Shown here: in pieces, positions 15,744-23,637 of the stretch | How positions within the stretch are numbered: the stretch's first letter is position 1 | How the letters are laid out: every line of letters begins with the position of its first letter | IMG/VR virus record: IMGVR_UViG_3300021963_004264 | Coordinates: 1 to 64,000 of that record | From: a virus | Length of the DNA stretch: 64,000 bases | Direction: 5' to 3' (one strand) | Made by a program: the position numbers and the translations under genes | The notes under the pieces: generated by a model | Told to the model about the DNA's origin: nothing | What the model saw: the letters and a program-made list of their open reading frames with translations, nothing else | Databases searched by the model: none

Positions 15744-16746
15744 TTATATTCTAGTTGATACACTTAATATGTTTTTCCGTGCCAAGCATGTAGGCGGTGG
15801 CAAGGACATTGACATGCGTGTAGGCATGGCGATGCATATTATGTTTAATAGTGTTAAGAAGGCTTGGCGAGACTTTAATGGAGATCACGTCGTGTTCTGC
15901 CTCGAAGGTCGTAGCTGGCGTAAGGACTTTTATCCGCAGTATAAAGCTAACCGTAAAGTAATTGCAGATAAACGTAGTCCTAGAGAAATTGAAGACGATG
16001 CATTGTTCTTTGAAGCATACGAAGACATTGTTAAATACTTTAACGATAAGACTAATTGTAGTGTTATTCGTTGCCCTAACGCAGAAGCCGATGATCTTAT
16101 TGCTACATGGATACAAACACACCCAGATGATAACCATATTATTGTCAGCACAGACAGTGATTTTTACCAGTTATTGGCACATAACGTAAAACAGTATAAC
16201 GGTACTACAGATGAGATTGTTGCGTTAGAAGGTGTCACGAATGCTAAAACTGGTAAAGCTGTGATTGATAAAAAGACTGGCAAGCCTAAGAGTGTAGGTG
16301 ACCCTGCGTTTATTTTGTTTGAGAAATGTGTACGCGGTGATCCTACAGATAACGTCTTTAGTGCGTTTCCTGGTGCACGACTAAAGGGTACTAAGAACAA
16401 GACTGGTATTACAGAAGCGTTTGAAGACCGTGAACGTGGCGGATATAATTTCAACAACTTCATGCTACAGCGTTGGGTTGACCATGAGGATGTAGAGCAT
16501 CGTGTGCGCGATGACTATGACCGTAATCGCATACTCATTGATCTTACTGCACAACCCGATGACGTTAAAGAAGCATGTCGAACTATTATACGCGATGCCG
16601 TCAATAAACCTCATGTAGGGCAAGTCGGTATTCACTTTATGAAGTTTTGTTCAAAGTGGAATATGCAACGACTTAGTGAGAATCCAACCGAGTTTGCAGA
16701 AATACTGGGTAAAGGAATAACTGATTCTAAAATGGTAGATGCATGA
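15736..16746 (+). CDS. rnh: 5'-3' exonuclease, T4 RNase H/FEN type
   Basis: A 336-residue member of the FEN/5'-nuclease family, which removes RNA primers and flaps in T4-type replication. The acidic metal-binding residues are visible: VDTLN (D8), NAEADDLIA (E117, D119, D120), STDSDF (D140, D142), and RGDPTDN (about 205-211), which starts the helix-hairpin-helix region. GRSWRKDFYPQYKANR is the conserved arginine/lysine block for DNA binding. It is slightly longer than T4 RNase H (305). It overlaps genes on both sides by 4-8 bp. Confidence 0.92.
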   Translation: MANYILVDTLNMFFRAKHVGGGKDIDMRVGMAMHIMFNSVKKAWRDFNGDHVVFCLEGRSWRKDFYPQYKANRKVIADKRSPREIEDDALFFEAYEDIVKYFNDKTNCSVIRCPNAEADDLIATWIQTHPDDNHIIVSTDSDFYQLLAHNVKQYNGTTDEIVALEGVTNAKTGKAVIDKKTGKPKSVGDPAFILFEKCVRGDPTDNVFSAFPGARLKGTKNKTGITEAFEDRERGGYNFNNFMLQRWVDHEDVEHRVRDDYDRNRILIDLTAQPDDVKEACRTIIRDAVNKPHVGQVGIHFMKFCSKWNMQRLSENPTEFAEILGKGITDSKMVDA

Positions 16747-17789
16747 TAGTCGAACACTACGGCGACCCTTATTCAGCTATTACACAAACCCTTGGCCAAT
16801 TGTCATGTCAAAATATCGACCCTTTGAAAAGAGTTGGTATTATAAATTGGTGGTGGTTAAATAACGATGAAAGTATGTTAGACAATCTAAAATCTTTTGT
16901 CGAACGTCAAGATATATGTTTTTTTCTAAGCGAAGAAATTTTTGGTAAATTTTCTAATATAGATATAAATGATGTTTTTACATTGCTTAATAAGTATAAT
17001 GTTTACTATATTTTATTTTCTGAGGACAATACACTTTCTGTAAAACCTCTAGATAGTAAATCTTTTTACTCTCCGTGGTTCTATAAATCCCCATTGTTTG
17101 TACCATCTACTTTTCGACCGGATATAATTTATAGAGAAAAACCTTACGTATTTAATTTAATGTTAGGATCTAAAAAATCTTATCGAACACTAAGTTTTAA
17201 ATATCTAAAAGACAATAATAAAATTTATTCCTCTTACCTAGGCCATCCTCAATTTAAAAACGATTCTTCAACATTTTTAGACGATGAAGATATACAGCAT
17301 AACTTAATTAATCAAAATGTTGAAGTTGAAAAACTCAATACTATGAATCAAGTGAAAAGAGAAAATCAACAATGTACTATATCACATGTCATCCCAGAAA
17401 GAATATATACAAATACTCATTTTGATATTGTTACCGAAACTTTTGTAAAAAACGATCACAATTTTCTCACTGAAAAAACAGCAAAGCCTCTAGCCACAGG
17501 AAGATTTTTTTGTTGGTATGCATCCCGAGCACTTACATCATATTTAGGACGATATGGGTTTGACTTTACTAACTATCCAGCTGATTATGATAATATATCC
17601 AACGATGTAGATAGATTTGATTCATTTTTAAGTGTTGTTGAGGAGATAACTTCAAGTCAGTCACTGTTAGAAGATATCTATGAAAAGACTATGCAATCTA
17701 GAAGACATAATATGAGTGTTTACTGGAAAGGTAGAAAAAAAATTTATAATAATTTATATAGCTGGATGTTAGAATGCATTCAGACGTAA
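16743..17789 (+). CDS. Glycosyltransferase-like protein with TEK motif (family also at 40073 and 43824)
   Basis: A 348-residue protein. Its C-terminal third has FLTEKTAKPLATGRFFCW, then LTSYLGRYGFDF and a stretch ending in DRFDSFLSVVEEI. The same layout is seen in the proteins at 40073-41275 and 43824-44963. The (T/S)EK...P(F/L)...GF(D/K)xF pattern recalls the donor-side half of fucosyltransferase-like GT10 enzymes, so I call it a likely glycosyltransferase; the N-terminal half is not recognisable. A and T are frequent at third codon positions. It overlaps the exonuclease gene by 4 bp and the next gene by 16 bp. Confidence 0.55.
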   Translation: MIVEHYGDPYSAITQTLGQLSCQNIDPLKRVGIINWWWLNNDESMLDNLKSFVERQDICFFLSEEIFGKFSNIDINDVFTLLNKYNVYYILFSEDNTLSVKPLDSKSFYSPWFYKSPLFVPSTFRPDIIYREKPYVFNLMLGSKKSYRTLSFKYLKDNNKIYSSYLGHPQFKNDSSTFLDDEDIQHNLINQNVEVEKLNTMNQVKRENQQCTISHVIPERIYTNTHFDIVTETFVKNDHNFLTEKTAKPLATGRFFCWYASRALTSYLGRYGFDFTNYPADYDNISNDVDRFDSFLSVVEEITSSQSLLEDIYEKTMQSRRHNMSVYWKGRKKIYNNLYSWMLECIQT

Positions 17790-18007
17790 CTAAATGGACC
17801 GAAACTGAAAAAGCGTTTTGGATTTTAGAACACGGCGAGCCTGACTATGCTTGGATATTTGAACGCAACGGTGATATAGTTTATCGCAGACCGTTTGCCG
17901 CACCAGGATCAAAATTGCCTCCATGGGTAAGCACAGAAAGAGAAGAAGTAACTAACAAACTTGTTGGAAAACAAATTGATTTAATTATACTGGATGAAAT
18001 GAAATGA
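17774..18007 (+). CDS. Hypothetical protein
   Basis: Seventy-seven residues, rich in tryptophan and charged residues (EPDYAWIFERNGDIVYRRPF). No motif recognised. It overlaps both neighbours (16 bp and 4 bp), so it is part of the coupled gene series from 15053 to 19300. Confidence 0.6.
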   Translation: MHSDVTKWTETEKAFWILEHGEPDYAWIFERNGDIVYRRPFAAPGSKLPPWVSTEREEVTNKLVGKQIDLIILDEMK

Positions 18008-18306
18008 ATGTAATTACTAAAGAAGAGCACCCGTTTGATACCGAGCAAGGAAAAACTTGGTTACGAGATATGCTACACATGGGTCCTATGACTGTAACAT
18101 TTACCAAAAAGGATGGTGAAGAACGTGTAATGACTTGCACGTTAAAAGAGGTTGATATTCCCATTGAATCGCGCCCTAAAGTGTTAGCTGAAGGCGAAAC
18201 ACCTAAAAAACGTAACGATAACACTATTAGTGTTTGGGATTTGAACGCAAATGGCTGGCGCAGTTTTGTACTAGCTAACGTAAAAAGAGTTGAATTTTCT
18301 CTGTGA
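18004..18306 (+). CDS. SH3-like beta-barrel protein (DUF2693-like)
   Basis: One hundred residues. MTVTFTKKDGEERVMTCTL, then a short disordered stretch, then ISVWDLNANGWRSF and a final strand is the pattern of DUF2693/SH3-fold proteins common in T4-like and cyano-type phages. Function unknown, possibly a nucleic-acid or protein adaptor. Its stop overlaps an inverted repeat and a late-promoter-like octamer (18301-18321). Confidence 0.7.
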   Translation: MNVITKEEHPFDTEQGKTWLRDMLHMGPMTVTFTKKDGEERVMTCTLKEVDIPIESRPKVLAEGETPKKRNDNTISVWDLNANGWRSFVLANVKRVEFSL

Positions 18307-18321
18307 TAAATAATATCACAG
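18301..18321 (+). repeat. Perfect inverted repeat containing a late-promoter-like octamer
   Basis: CTGTGATA (18301-18308) and TATCACAG (18314-18321) form a perfect 8-bp inverted repeat around AATAA. GATAAATA, the late-promoter-like octamer, lies at 18305-18312. It overlaps the stop codon of the gene before and a GTG start of the gene after. It could be a promoter with a built-in hairpin or an operator. Confidence 0.5.
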
Positions 18322-18860
18322 AACAACACATGGATAACATTATGACACACGAAAAAGCAGTTCTACAACAAATATCAGATGTAGCATGGTTAGTACACCA
18401 AGGGCCTAGCAAACTAGGCATTCTTAACAAAGATGTACAAGAACACTACACATACATCACTGGTAAAGAATTAGTAAAATTTAACGACCAAGATGCAGTA
18501 GTTGAACATTTTGGAAATTTAAAACTATTCACCGAAATTGTTAATGTACCTACTCAGACCTCCGAAAAGATTTTTATTAAAGGTTTTGAAGTAGACCACG
18601 AAAATCCTATTATTATCGACTCTACTCACCCAGATTTCCGAGATGACTTACCTATCTATGCAAAAGTAGAGGGTAAAGGAATTTACTATGCAGCCGGATA
18701 TTATTGCATTCAGTTTGAAAAAGGTTGGAAAAAGTCTCACGGTCCAAAACTAGCAACACTGCTCAGATATGGATACGAAGGCCCATATAAAACAGAAATA
18801 GAAATGCGTCAGCGTCTAAAAGAATTAAACAAGAAAAAGCGAAAGAATGACAGAGCGTGA
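18303..18860 (+). CDS. Hypothetical protein
   Basis: Up to 185 residues. The longest form starts with GTG at 18303 (4-bp GTGA overlap with the previous stop); ATGs at 18330 and 18342 are alternatives, and one of them would be needed if transcription begins at the late-like octamer 18305-18312. The middle contains IIIDSTHPDFRDDLPIYAKVEG and the C-terminus is a basic helix (RQRLKELNKKKRKN). I do not recognise the family. Confidence 0.65.
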   Translation: MINNITEQHMDNIMTHEKAVLQQISDVAWLVHQGPSKLGILNKDVQEHYTYITGKELVKFNDQDAVVEHFGNLKLFTEIVNVPTQTSEKIFIKGFEVDHENPIIIDSTHPDFRDDLPIYAKVEGKGIYYAAGYYCIQFEKGWKKSHGPKLATLLRYGYEGPYKTEIEMRQRLKELNKKKRKNDRA

Positions 18861-19041
18861 AAAGTTAATTTTGCACTTGCAAAATCTTGCTAAATCTAAG
18901 ACAAAGAGTGCAACATTCGATGTTTTGTTTTTACTTGGTGTTTTAAATGCGCTACCTAAAGAACAACCCAAACCAATTGTACCAAGATTTGATAAAATTG
19001 GGCTCGACGTAGACGGCGGCAGTTTTAGCGATGCAGACTGA
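18847..19041 (+). CDS. Hypothetical small protein
   Basis: Sixty-four residues. A basic, helical N-terminal half (REKLILHLQNLAKSKTK) with a short hydrophobic stretch (FDVLFLLGVL), then an acidic tail. No motif. It overlaps the previous and next genes by 14 and 11 bp. Confidence 0.5.
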   Translation: MTEREKLILHLQNLAKSKTKSATFDVLFLLGVLNALPKEQPKPIVPRFDKIGLDVDGGSFSDAD

Positions 19042-19300
19042 ATCGAGTTCGCGCGAAGGATGCGGGTATAACGCAATATTTAGATATCAATGGCATACTA
19101 ATACTAATGCGCTTCCTATGCATGTTATTGGTATGATTGATCGAATAACGGAAAATCGTAGATGGGGTTGGACTTTTAAACCACATAAGAATATGGACTA
19201 CCATAGGACAGATTGGTATAAAGATCAAACACTAATAATAACGTTTGAAGATCAAACTGATCTAATACAAACTAAGTTAGAGCTTGCACACTTGCTTTAA
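19031..19300 (+). CDS. Hypothetical protein
   Basis: Eighty-nine residues with a mixed beta pattern (NAIFRYQW, WGWTFKPHKNMDY, QTLIITFED). No motif recognised. The ATG overlaps the end of the preceding gene by 11 bp and the gene ends the coupled series; a late-like octamer follows. Confidence 0.5.
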   Translation: MQTESSSREGCGYNAIFRYQWHTNTNALPMHVIGMIDRITENRRWGWTFKPHKNMDYHRTDWYKDQTLIITFEDQTDLIQTKLELAHLL

Positions 19301-19328
19301 TTAACAGATACTTTAATTGGCTTAAAAT

Positions 19329-19336
19329 GATAAATA
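19329..19336 (+). promoter_or_regulatory. T4-late-like promoter octamer (GATAAATA)
   Basis: GATAAATA in the 55-bp gap before the gene at 19356 matches the T4 late consensus TATAAATA except at the first base. If T4 spacing holds, RNA would start near 19342-19344, just at the ribosome-binding site AAGGAG. Confidence 0.6.
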
Positions 19337-19357
19337 TGTGTAAGGAGACACACATAT
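19334..19357 (+). repeat. Start-codon-masking inverted repeat
   Basis: ATATGTGT (19334-19341) pairs with ACACATAT (19350-19357). AAGGAG is in the loop, and the A and U of the AUG at 19356 lie in the 3' arm. RNA read through from upstream would form the hairpin; RNA begun at the octamer 19329-19336 would lack the 5' arm. Confidence 0.5.
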
Positions 19358-19673
19358 GAGTAGACCAAAGCCAGAAGTGCTGCTAGAAGCATTGAATAAA
19401 ACTACCTATAAAGCTGAGCAGGTTCTTGTTGCCGATGCTATTTACAGCGTGTTTTATTTAGGTAAACCTATTAACTTACGTATTATACATACTTTGGTTA
19501 ATTACCCAGGACCTAAATATAAAAAAGTAAGTTTTAGCAATCCAGGACATGCATTTAATTTAGCTGAAAGATTAAACAAAATTTTTCAAACTAAAGAGTT
19601 TGTTGTGGTGCGTATGACCCATGGTGAAGCTGTCAATGAACAGGATATTTTAGCACTAACGCACAAAGAATAA
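19356..19673 (+). CDS. Hypothetical protein
   Basis: One hundred and five residues, basic. SRPKPEVLLEALNKTTYKAEQVL suggests a helical N-terminus; the rest is mixed alpha/beta. No motif recognised. The start is backed by AAGGAG (19342-19347). It is preceded by a late-promoter-like octamer and a start-masking inverted repeat, so it is probably expressed late. Confidence 0.6.
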   Translation: MSRPKPEVLLEALNKTTYKAEQVLVADAIYSVFYLGKPINLRIIHTLVNYPGPKYKKVSFSNPGHAFNLAERLNKIFQTKEFVVVRMTHGEAVNEQDILALTHKE

Positions 19674-19679
19674 TAAATA
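19672..19679 (+). promoter_or_regulatory. Late-like octamer (AATAAATA)
   Basis: AATAAATA straddles the stop codon of the gene before and lies 17 bp before the ATG at 19697. It matches seven of eight positions of the T4 late consensus. Confidence 0.4.
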
Positions 19680-19696
19680 TCTATGAGGCTAGATTT

Positions 19697-20092
19697 ATGG
19701 CAACACAAGTTAGTTTTCATGAACAACTGTTAGCTAAAATTGAAAAAGATGTATTAGACTCTTTACAAACAAACAATCTATTTCCTACAAATTACTCAAA
19801 GGACGAAATCTTCAGAACTGTTTTTGCAAATTATCGCGTAGTTTCTGGAAGCCCTGAAGGTCTTCGTCTAACGAATTTTGGCAACAAAGTTCTATCCAAA
19901 CATTTCGACTTTTATAAGTATCCCATTCAAGATGAAATTAATAATTTTGTCTTCGTAACTCTTGACAAATCCATGCGTTGGCCTTATTATTTAGGTACTA
20001 GGAGTAATTATATCGTATTCTACAGCGAAGAGGATGCGGCCTGGTTTAGATTAAACGGAAACAGTATAAAAAGGTATGTAGAAAGCATTTAA
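19697..20092 (+). CDS. Hypothetical protein
   Basis: One hundred and thirty-one residues. After a helical N-terminus comes FRTVFANYRVVSGSPEGLRLTN, then FGNKVLSKHFDFYKYPI, which could be a small winged-helix fold, and a C-terminal part ending RYVESI. Not assigned. GAGG at 19684-19687 precedes the ATG, and the late-like octamer is upstream. Confidence 0.6.
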   Translation: MATQVSFHEQLLAKIEKDVLDSLQTNNLFPTNYSKDEIFRTVFANYRVVSGSPEGLRLTNFGNKVLSKHFDFYKYPIQDEINNFVFVTLDKSMRWPYYLGTRSNYIVFYSEEDAAWFRLNGNSIKRYVESI

Positions 20093-20098
20093 GTTATT

Positions 20099-20605
20099 AT
20101 GGACACATTGGTTTTAAACAAAGACGCACAGCCAATCAGCATTCTTCCGCTGAGCGCAGTCGGCTGGCAAGAAGCTATCAAGTATATGTGGCTCGACAGA
20201 GTTCATGTACTCGAATGGTATGACGACTGGATTGTTCGCAGTCCAAGTTGGGAAACTCGTGTGCCTGCCGTAATGATGGTTAAGGATTATGTAAAGAATA
20301 AAAAGTACCCACGTTTCAGCAAGTACAATGTTACTCTACGTGACCGCTTCACATGCCAATATTGCGAAACTCATGTTGGTACAAACACAGTAACAATGGA
20401 TCACGTGTTACCAATTAGCCGAGGCGGTAAGACATGTTGGGAAAACATTGTCGCGGCATGCGGTCCTTGCAACAGTAAAAAAGGTAGTGATATGCATATG
20501 AAACCTATATGTGAGCCGTACAAGCCTAGTTATTACGAATTAGCTAATATTCGTAAGACTCTACCTTTTGATATGCGTCACCCTAGCTGGAAAGACTATC
20601 TATGA
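20099..20605 (+). CDS. HNH endonuclease
   Basis: A 168-residue HNH nuclease. CQYC (first zinc knuckle), MDHVLPISRGGKTCWENIVAAC (catalytic H of DH, N in the helix; shown as MDHVLPISRGG and WENIVAAC) and CNSKKG complete the HNH zinc-beta-beta-alpha fold. The N-terminal half (VLNKDAQPISILPLSAVGW) is the extension common to a bacterial HNH group often found in marine bacteria and phages, so a free-standing homing nuclease is not the only reading. It overlaps the next gene by 4 bp. Confidence 0.88.
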   Translation: MDTLVLNKDAQPISILPLSAVGWQEAIKYMWLDRVHVLEWYDDWIVRSPSWETRVPAVMMVKDYVKNKKYPRFSKYNVTLRDRFTCQYCETHVGTNTVTMDHVLPISRGGKTCWENIVAACGPCNSKKGSDMHMKPICEPYKPSYYELANIRKTLPFDMRHPSWKDYL

Positions 20606-20994
20606 ACGACAATGACAACATTGTAAAGTTTCCTACCAAAGAACGTAAGAGTAGTGTTACAAAGGAAAGGACTCAAAAGATTAATGACTTTTCGAGTTCT
20701 TTCACTCCCTCTTATAATCTAAATAGTATGTCAGTTACTATGTCAGGTTTTGATAAATGGATACCGCCTTTGTTCAATGAGGATACAATTAGTTTTGCTA
20801 ATTTAAACAACTCAAATTGGTGTCCTTCTTTTGGACCAACTGACACCAACCTTCTAACATCTATTGTTGATCGTTGCGCGGCAATTCAAAAGCAATGTAT
20901 TACAGCAGGTTCCAATCAGGAAACAATTGCACTACAGCACGTTTTGGATAAACTTGACGAAGCATTATTGCTCTCCAAAATTTCTTCAAAATAA
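20602..20994 (+). CDS. Hypothetical protein
   Basis: One hundred and thirty residues, low in charge and rich in serine and asparagine in the first half, with a helical C-terminus (ALQHVLDKLDEALLLSKI). No motif recognised. It is coupled to the HNH gene by a 4-bp overlap and ends just before a sigma-70-like promoter. Confidence 0.55.
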   Translation: MNDNDNIVKFPTKERKSSVTKERTQKINDFSSSFTPSYNLNSMSVTMSGFDKWIPPLFNEDTISFANLNNSNWCPSFGPTDTNLLTSIVDRCAAIQKQCITAGSNQETIALQHVLDKLDEALLLSKISSK

Positions 20995-21006
20995 TTTAAA
21001 AAAGAC

Positions 21007-21034
21007 TTGACTTTGTCTTGCATTAGTGTATAAT
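21007..21034 (+). promoter_or_regulatory. Sigma-70-like promoter before the winged-helix gene
   Basis: TTGACT (21007-21012) and TATAAT (21029-21034), 16-bp spacer, in a 97-bp gap. A leader of about 50 bases follows, with AGAGGTGA before the ATG at 21092. Confidence 0.72.
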
Positions 21035-21091
21035 GTATATATGTTGCAGACTAACAGACTGCACATAACTTTAAAAAGAGGTGACAATAAC

Positions 21092-21361
21092 ATGTCTAAT
21101 ACAAATACTGTAACTAAAGAGAACCGTGTTCTCGAAGCACTTCGTGCTAACTCACGTGGTCTTACCGCCGCTCAGATTGAAAGCCAGTTTGGTGTAGGTA
21201 ACGCTCGTTCAACTGTATCAGCACTTCGCATGAAGGGTTTCGCAATCTATGCAAACCAGCATACTGATACAAAGGGTCGTACTAAGACTTTCTATCGTCT
21301 AGGTACACCAAGCCGCGCAGTTGTTGCTGCCGGTTATCGTGCGCTCGCACAGGGTCTCTAA
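21092..21361 (+). CDS. Winged-helix DNA-binding protein
   Basis: Eighty-nine residues. KENRVLEALRANSRGLTAAQIESQFG is a helix-turn-helix (quoted in two parts: RVLEALRANSRG and LTAAQIESQFG), then NARSTVSALRMKGFAIYANQHT supplies the recognition helix and wing. It resembles small MarR/ArsR-like or phage transcription regulators. I use the ATG at 21092, which follows AGAGGTGA, not an in-frame ATG at 21026 inside the -10 region. It is its own transcription unit: promoter at 21007 and a strong hairpin terminator at 21402. The C-terminus is basic, with GYRALAQGL at the end. Confidence 0.78.
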   Translation: MSNTNTVTKENRVLEALRANSRGLTAAQIESQFGVGNARSTVSALRMKGFAIYANQHTDTKGRTKTFYRLGTPSRAVVAAGYRALAQGL

Positions 21362-21401
21362 GACCTACTAAACCTTAGTTCTCCTAATAACAAAAGGTTT
21401 G

Positions 21402-21430
21402 AAAAGGCACGGCAACGTGCCTTTTCTTTT
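21402..21430 (+). terminator. Rho-independent terminator after the winged-helix gene
   Basis: A 10-bp perfect stem AAAAGGCACG/CGTGCCTTTT (21402-21411 and 21416-21425) with a GCAA tetraloop, followed by CTTTT. The stem and GNRA loop are typical of strong phage terminators. Confidence 0.85.
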
Positions 21431-21462
21431 GACTTTAATATCTGTAACTATTAAATAGTTGT

Positions 21463-22302
21463 ATGAAAAGACTTTTTGCATTTGGTTGTAGTTTAACATA
21501 TTATTCGTGGCCTACTTGGGCTGATTTAATCGGTGCCAACTTCGATGATTATTATAATTTTGGTGTAATGGGAATGGGTAATCAGTTTATCCAGCATACT
21601 ATTTACGAAGCTAACAGTATTTTTGATTTTACCGAAGATGATACTGTGCTTGTTATGTTTACTAATCCTTTTAGAAATGATTCGTTCATTGCAGATACTC
21701 AGGATAATCAGTTACGTTGGCAATCGCGAGGCTTTATATATCAACCTTCTAATGAAGGCATTTATACGGAACAATGGCAACAACAATTTTGGTCTCCGGA
21801 GCAAAGCTATATGAATATGTGGCTCGCAATGAAATCTGTTAAACAATTACTTGACGCTAAAAAAGTTGCTTATAAGTTTTTGCCAGGTATTAGTTTTCAA
21901 AACACAGAAGAAACTGGCCCGTTAGATGTTACAAATCACAGTTTTATTACTCCATACTTTGAACAAATTAAAGCTATGTTTAATGTTGATATACCTTTGT
22001 TAGAGTGGTCAAGGAAAAACTTCAATGATAATGACTTCTATACATTTAATGATGTAGGCACAGACCAGCATCCTACCATTAAAATGCATGGATTGTATGC
22101 TTTAAAATATCTACATGAATTTTGCAACGAAAACACGCTAAAATACATTGATCTTCTACATAACAGTATTGATCTTTCCAGTCAAGAAGCAAATTGGCAA
22201 AATGACGAGTTTTCACGTATTAGAGGCAAAAAAGCAGGTTCCGTGTGTAACTGGCAATATATGGTAACAAACAAAGTGGGTAGCGAGTCATTTAAAACCT
22301 GA
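21463..22302 (+). CDS. SGNH/GDSL-hydrolase-like protein (copy 1 of 3)
   Basis: A 279-residue protein with an SGNH-like layout: FAFGCSLTYYSWP at residues 5-17 (block I serine in GCS), FGVMGMGNQFI (block with G and N) and DQHPTIKMH near the C-terminus (D-x-H block V). Such enzymes remove acetyl or other acyl groups from sugars or lipids. Relatives lie at 35735-36376 and 55665-56477 on the other strand, both in glycan gene clusters. The substrate is unknown; some phage members may be non-catalytic. The stop overlaps a late-like octamer. Confidence 0.65.
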   Translation: MKRLFAFGCSLTYYSWPTWADLIGANFDDYYNFGVMGMGNQFIQHTIYEANSIFDFTEDDTVLVMFTNPFRNDSFIADTQDNQLRWQSRGFIYQPSNEGIYTEQWQQQFWSPEQSYMNMWLAMKSVKQLLDAKKVAYKFLPGISFQNTEETGPLDVTNHSFITPYFEQIKAMFNVDIPLLEWSRKNFNDNDFYTFNDVGTDQHPTIKMHGLYALKYLHEFCNENTLKYIDLLHNSIDLSSQEANWQNDEFSRIRGKKAGSVCNWQYMVTNKVGSESFKT

Positions 22303-22308
22303 TAAATA
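22301..22308 (+). promoter_or_regulatory. Late-like octamer (GATAAATA)
   Basis: GATAAATA overlaps the stop codon of the SGNH-like gene, 38 bp before the ATG at 22347 and followed by a good ribosome-binding site (AGGAG). Confidence 0.5.
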
Positions 22309-22346
22309 TTAGTACAGACCCAAAAGCACACTTACAGGAGAGCGTG

Positions 22347-22808
22347 ATGTTTGAAGTAACAATCGTTGGTAAGGTGGAACACAAACGCTACTTGAAACGG
22401 TACGCTAAGGACATTCTGTATCATTTTTTTAAGGACAGAATAAAGCGTACAGTACCTATTACAATTAAAGTAGTCGATTATTTAGACGGAGATTGGGGAT
22501 GGTGTTATGGGACCAGATCCGAAGTCACAATAGAATTAGCTAGGGCTGTTAAAGGCAAGAAAAACAGAAAGCGACGAACACGTCGAGACCAGCTAATAGA
22601 AACATTAGCACACGAACTCATACATGCTAAACAATTTATTAGGGGCGAAATAAATCAACGTAACCTTATTTGGCGAGGTCAACGTGGTCCATATGATTGT
22701 AGACGTTTAGCATATCGTAAAACACCTTGGGAAAAGGAAGCCTTTGGCCAGGAAAAAGAATTAAAACAAATCTACTGGGATAAACATTATAAACACTTTA
22801 TAAAGTAG
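22347..22808 (+). CDS. SprT-like zinc metalloprotease-domain protein
   Basis: A 153-residue basic protein. LAHELIHAKQF contains HExxH (HELIH), and the preceding arginine-lysine run (KGKKNRKRRTRRD) and following WRGQRGPYD resemble SprT-like domains of phages. The family holds zinc metalloproteases; a proteolytic function in virion maturation or DNA-protein crosslink repair is possible but unproven. AGGAG (22336-22340) supports the ATG at 22347; a GTG three bases upstream is also possible. The late-like octamer at 22301 suggests late expression. Confidence 0.7.
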   Translation: MFEVTIVGKVEHKRYLKRYAKDILYHFFKDRIKRTVPITIKVVDYLDGDWGWCYGTRSEVTIELARAVKGKKNRKRRTRRDQLIETLAHELIHAKQFIRGEINQRNLIWRGQRGPYDCRRLAYRKTPWEKEAFGQEKELKQIYWDKHYKHFIK

Positions 22809-22815
22809 GTATTTA

Positions 22816-23514
22816 ATGAACGCTCAAGGTTGGTTCCCCACATTGATATGTGATTTTGAAAGCCAGACACACGATCAATTCAAAACTGCATTTTACAATA
22901 ATATGTCAAAATATGTTCATCCCGAAGGACTAGATGGAGAACATGCTGATCTTTTTTTCCACCATAATCCTGAACTTGAATTTTTCTTTAAGGAAATAAC
23001 CGATTTTGCAAAACAATATTTGGTTGCTATGGAACTTGATCCAGAAGAATGGGATTTTAATTTAGTTAAGTGTTGGTGGCAAAGTGTTAAAAATAATAAT
23101 ATTCCTATGCACAATCACAGTGATGCACATTTATCATTTGTGTATTATGCAAATGTACCACCCGAATCAGGTAATCTAATTTTTCAAACACCTACCGATT
23201 ACATAAACGATTTAACAAAAGGTTTATTTCTAGATGATTATGAAAAAAAATTACCAATAAAAAAATACAATCTTTTTAATTCAATGTCTGTTGCGTATGA
23301 AGCAAAAGAAGGTAAGGTAATTATATTTCCTGCAAGATTAGATCATATGACTACACCTATGATGGTTAATACTGCCGACAAACAAACAACAGATGTTGAC
23401 GTTATCAAAAAACGTCGAATTAGTATAGCAGGCGATTTTTTACTAACATTTAAAAAACCAAAACATACTGCTATGGGTCTACAACCAGTAAATTGCTGGC
23501 GAAATTTTGGCTAA
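22816..23514 (+). CDS. 2OG-Fe(II) oxygenase family protein
   Basis: A 232-residue protein matching the phage 2OG-Fe(II) oxygenase 5-type pattern: CWWQSVKNNNIPMHNHSDAH (HxD-like metal site), LSFVYYANVPPESGNLIF, then IIFPARLDHMT (distal histidine) and RRISIAGDFLLT (2-oxoglutarate-binding arginine). Such proteins hydroxylate small molecules or protein side chains and are frequent in marine T4-like phages. It begins 7 bp after the SprT-like gene. Confidence 0.8.
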   Translation: MNAQGWFPTLICDFESQTHDQFKTAFYNNMSKYVHPEGLDGEHADLFFHHNPELEFFFKEITDFAKQYLVAMELDPEEWDFNLVKCWWQSVKNNNIPMHNHSDAHLSFVYYANVPPESGNLIFQTPTDYINDLTKGLFLDDYEKKLPIKKYNLFNSMSVAYEAKEGKVIIFPARLDHMTTPMMVNTADKQTTDVDVIKKRRISIAGDFLLTFKKPKHTAMGLQPVNCWRNFG

Positions 23515-23520
23515 AAACAC

Positions 23521-23541
23521 TGTAAGTTGTTGATTTACAAC
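23521..23541 (+). repeat. 21-bp intergenic repeat, copy 1
   Basis: A 21-bp sequence starting TGTAAGTTGTTG and ending TTTACAAC is identical to 25216-25236. It contains GTTGT...ACAAC as an imperfect hairpin and lies 36 bp before the -35 of the promoter at 23577. This copy is followed by AGCTTTTTT, so it could be a terminator for the oxygenase gene; a regulator-binding site is the alternative. Confidence 0.6.
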
Positions 23542-23576
23542 AGCTTTTTTGTAGCAAAAAAACAACAAAAAAGTGG

Positions 23577-23605
23577 TTGACAAACGGGTATGTTTAACGT
23601 ATACT
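23577..23605 (+). promoter_or_regulatory. Sigma-70-like promoter before the deaminase gene
   Basis: TTGACA (23577-23582) and TATACT (23600-23605) with a 17-bp spacer, preceded by an A-rich stretch like an UP element. Confidence 0.78.
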
Positions 23606-23637
23606 CATATATGTAGTTAGGAAAAAGTAACGCATAT

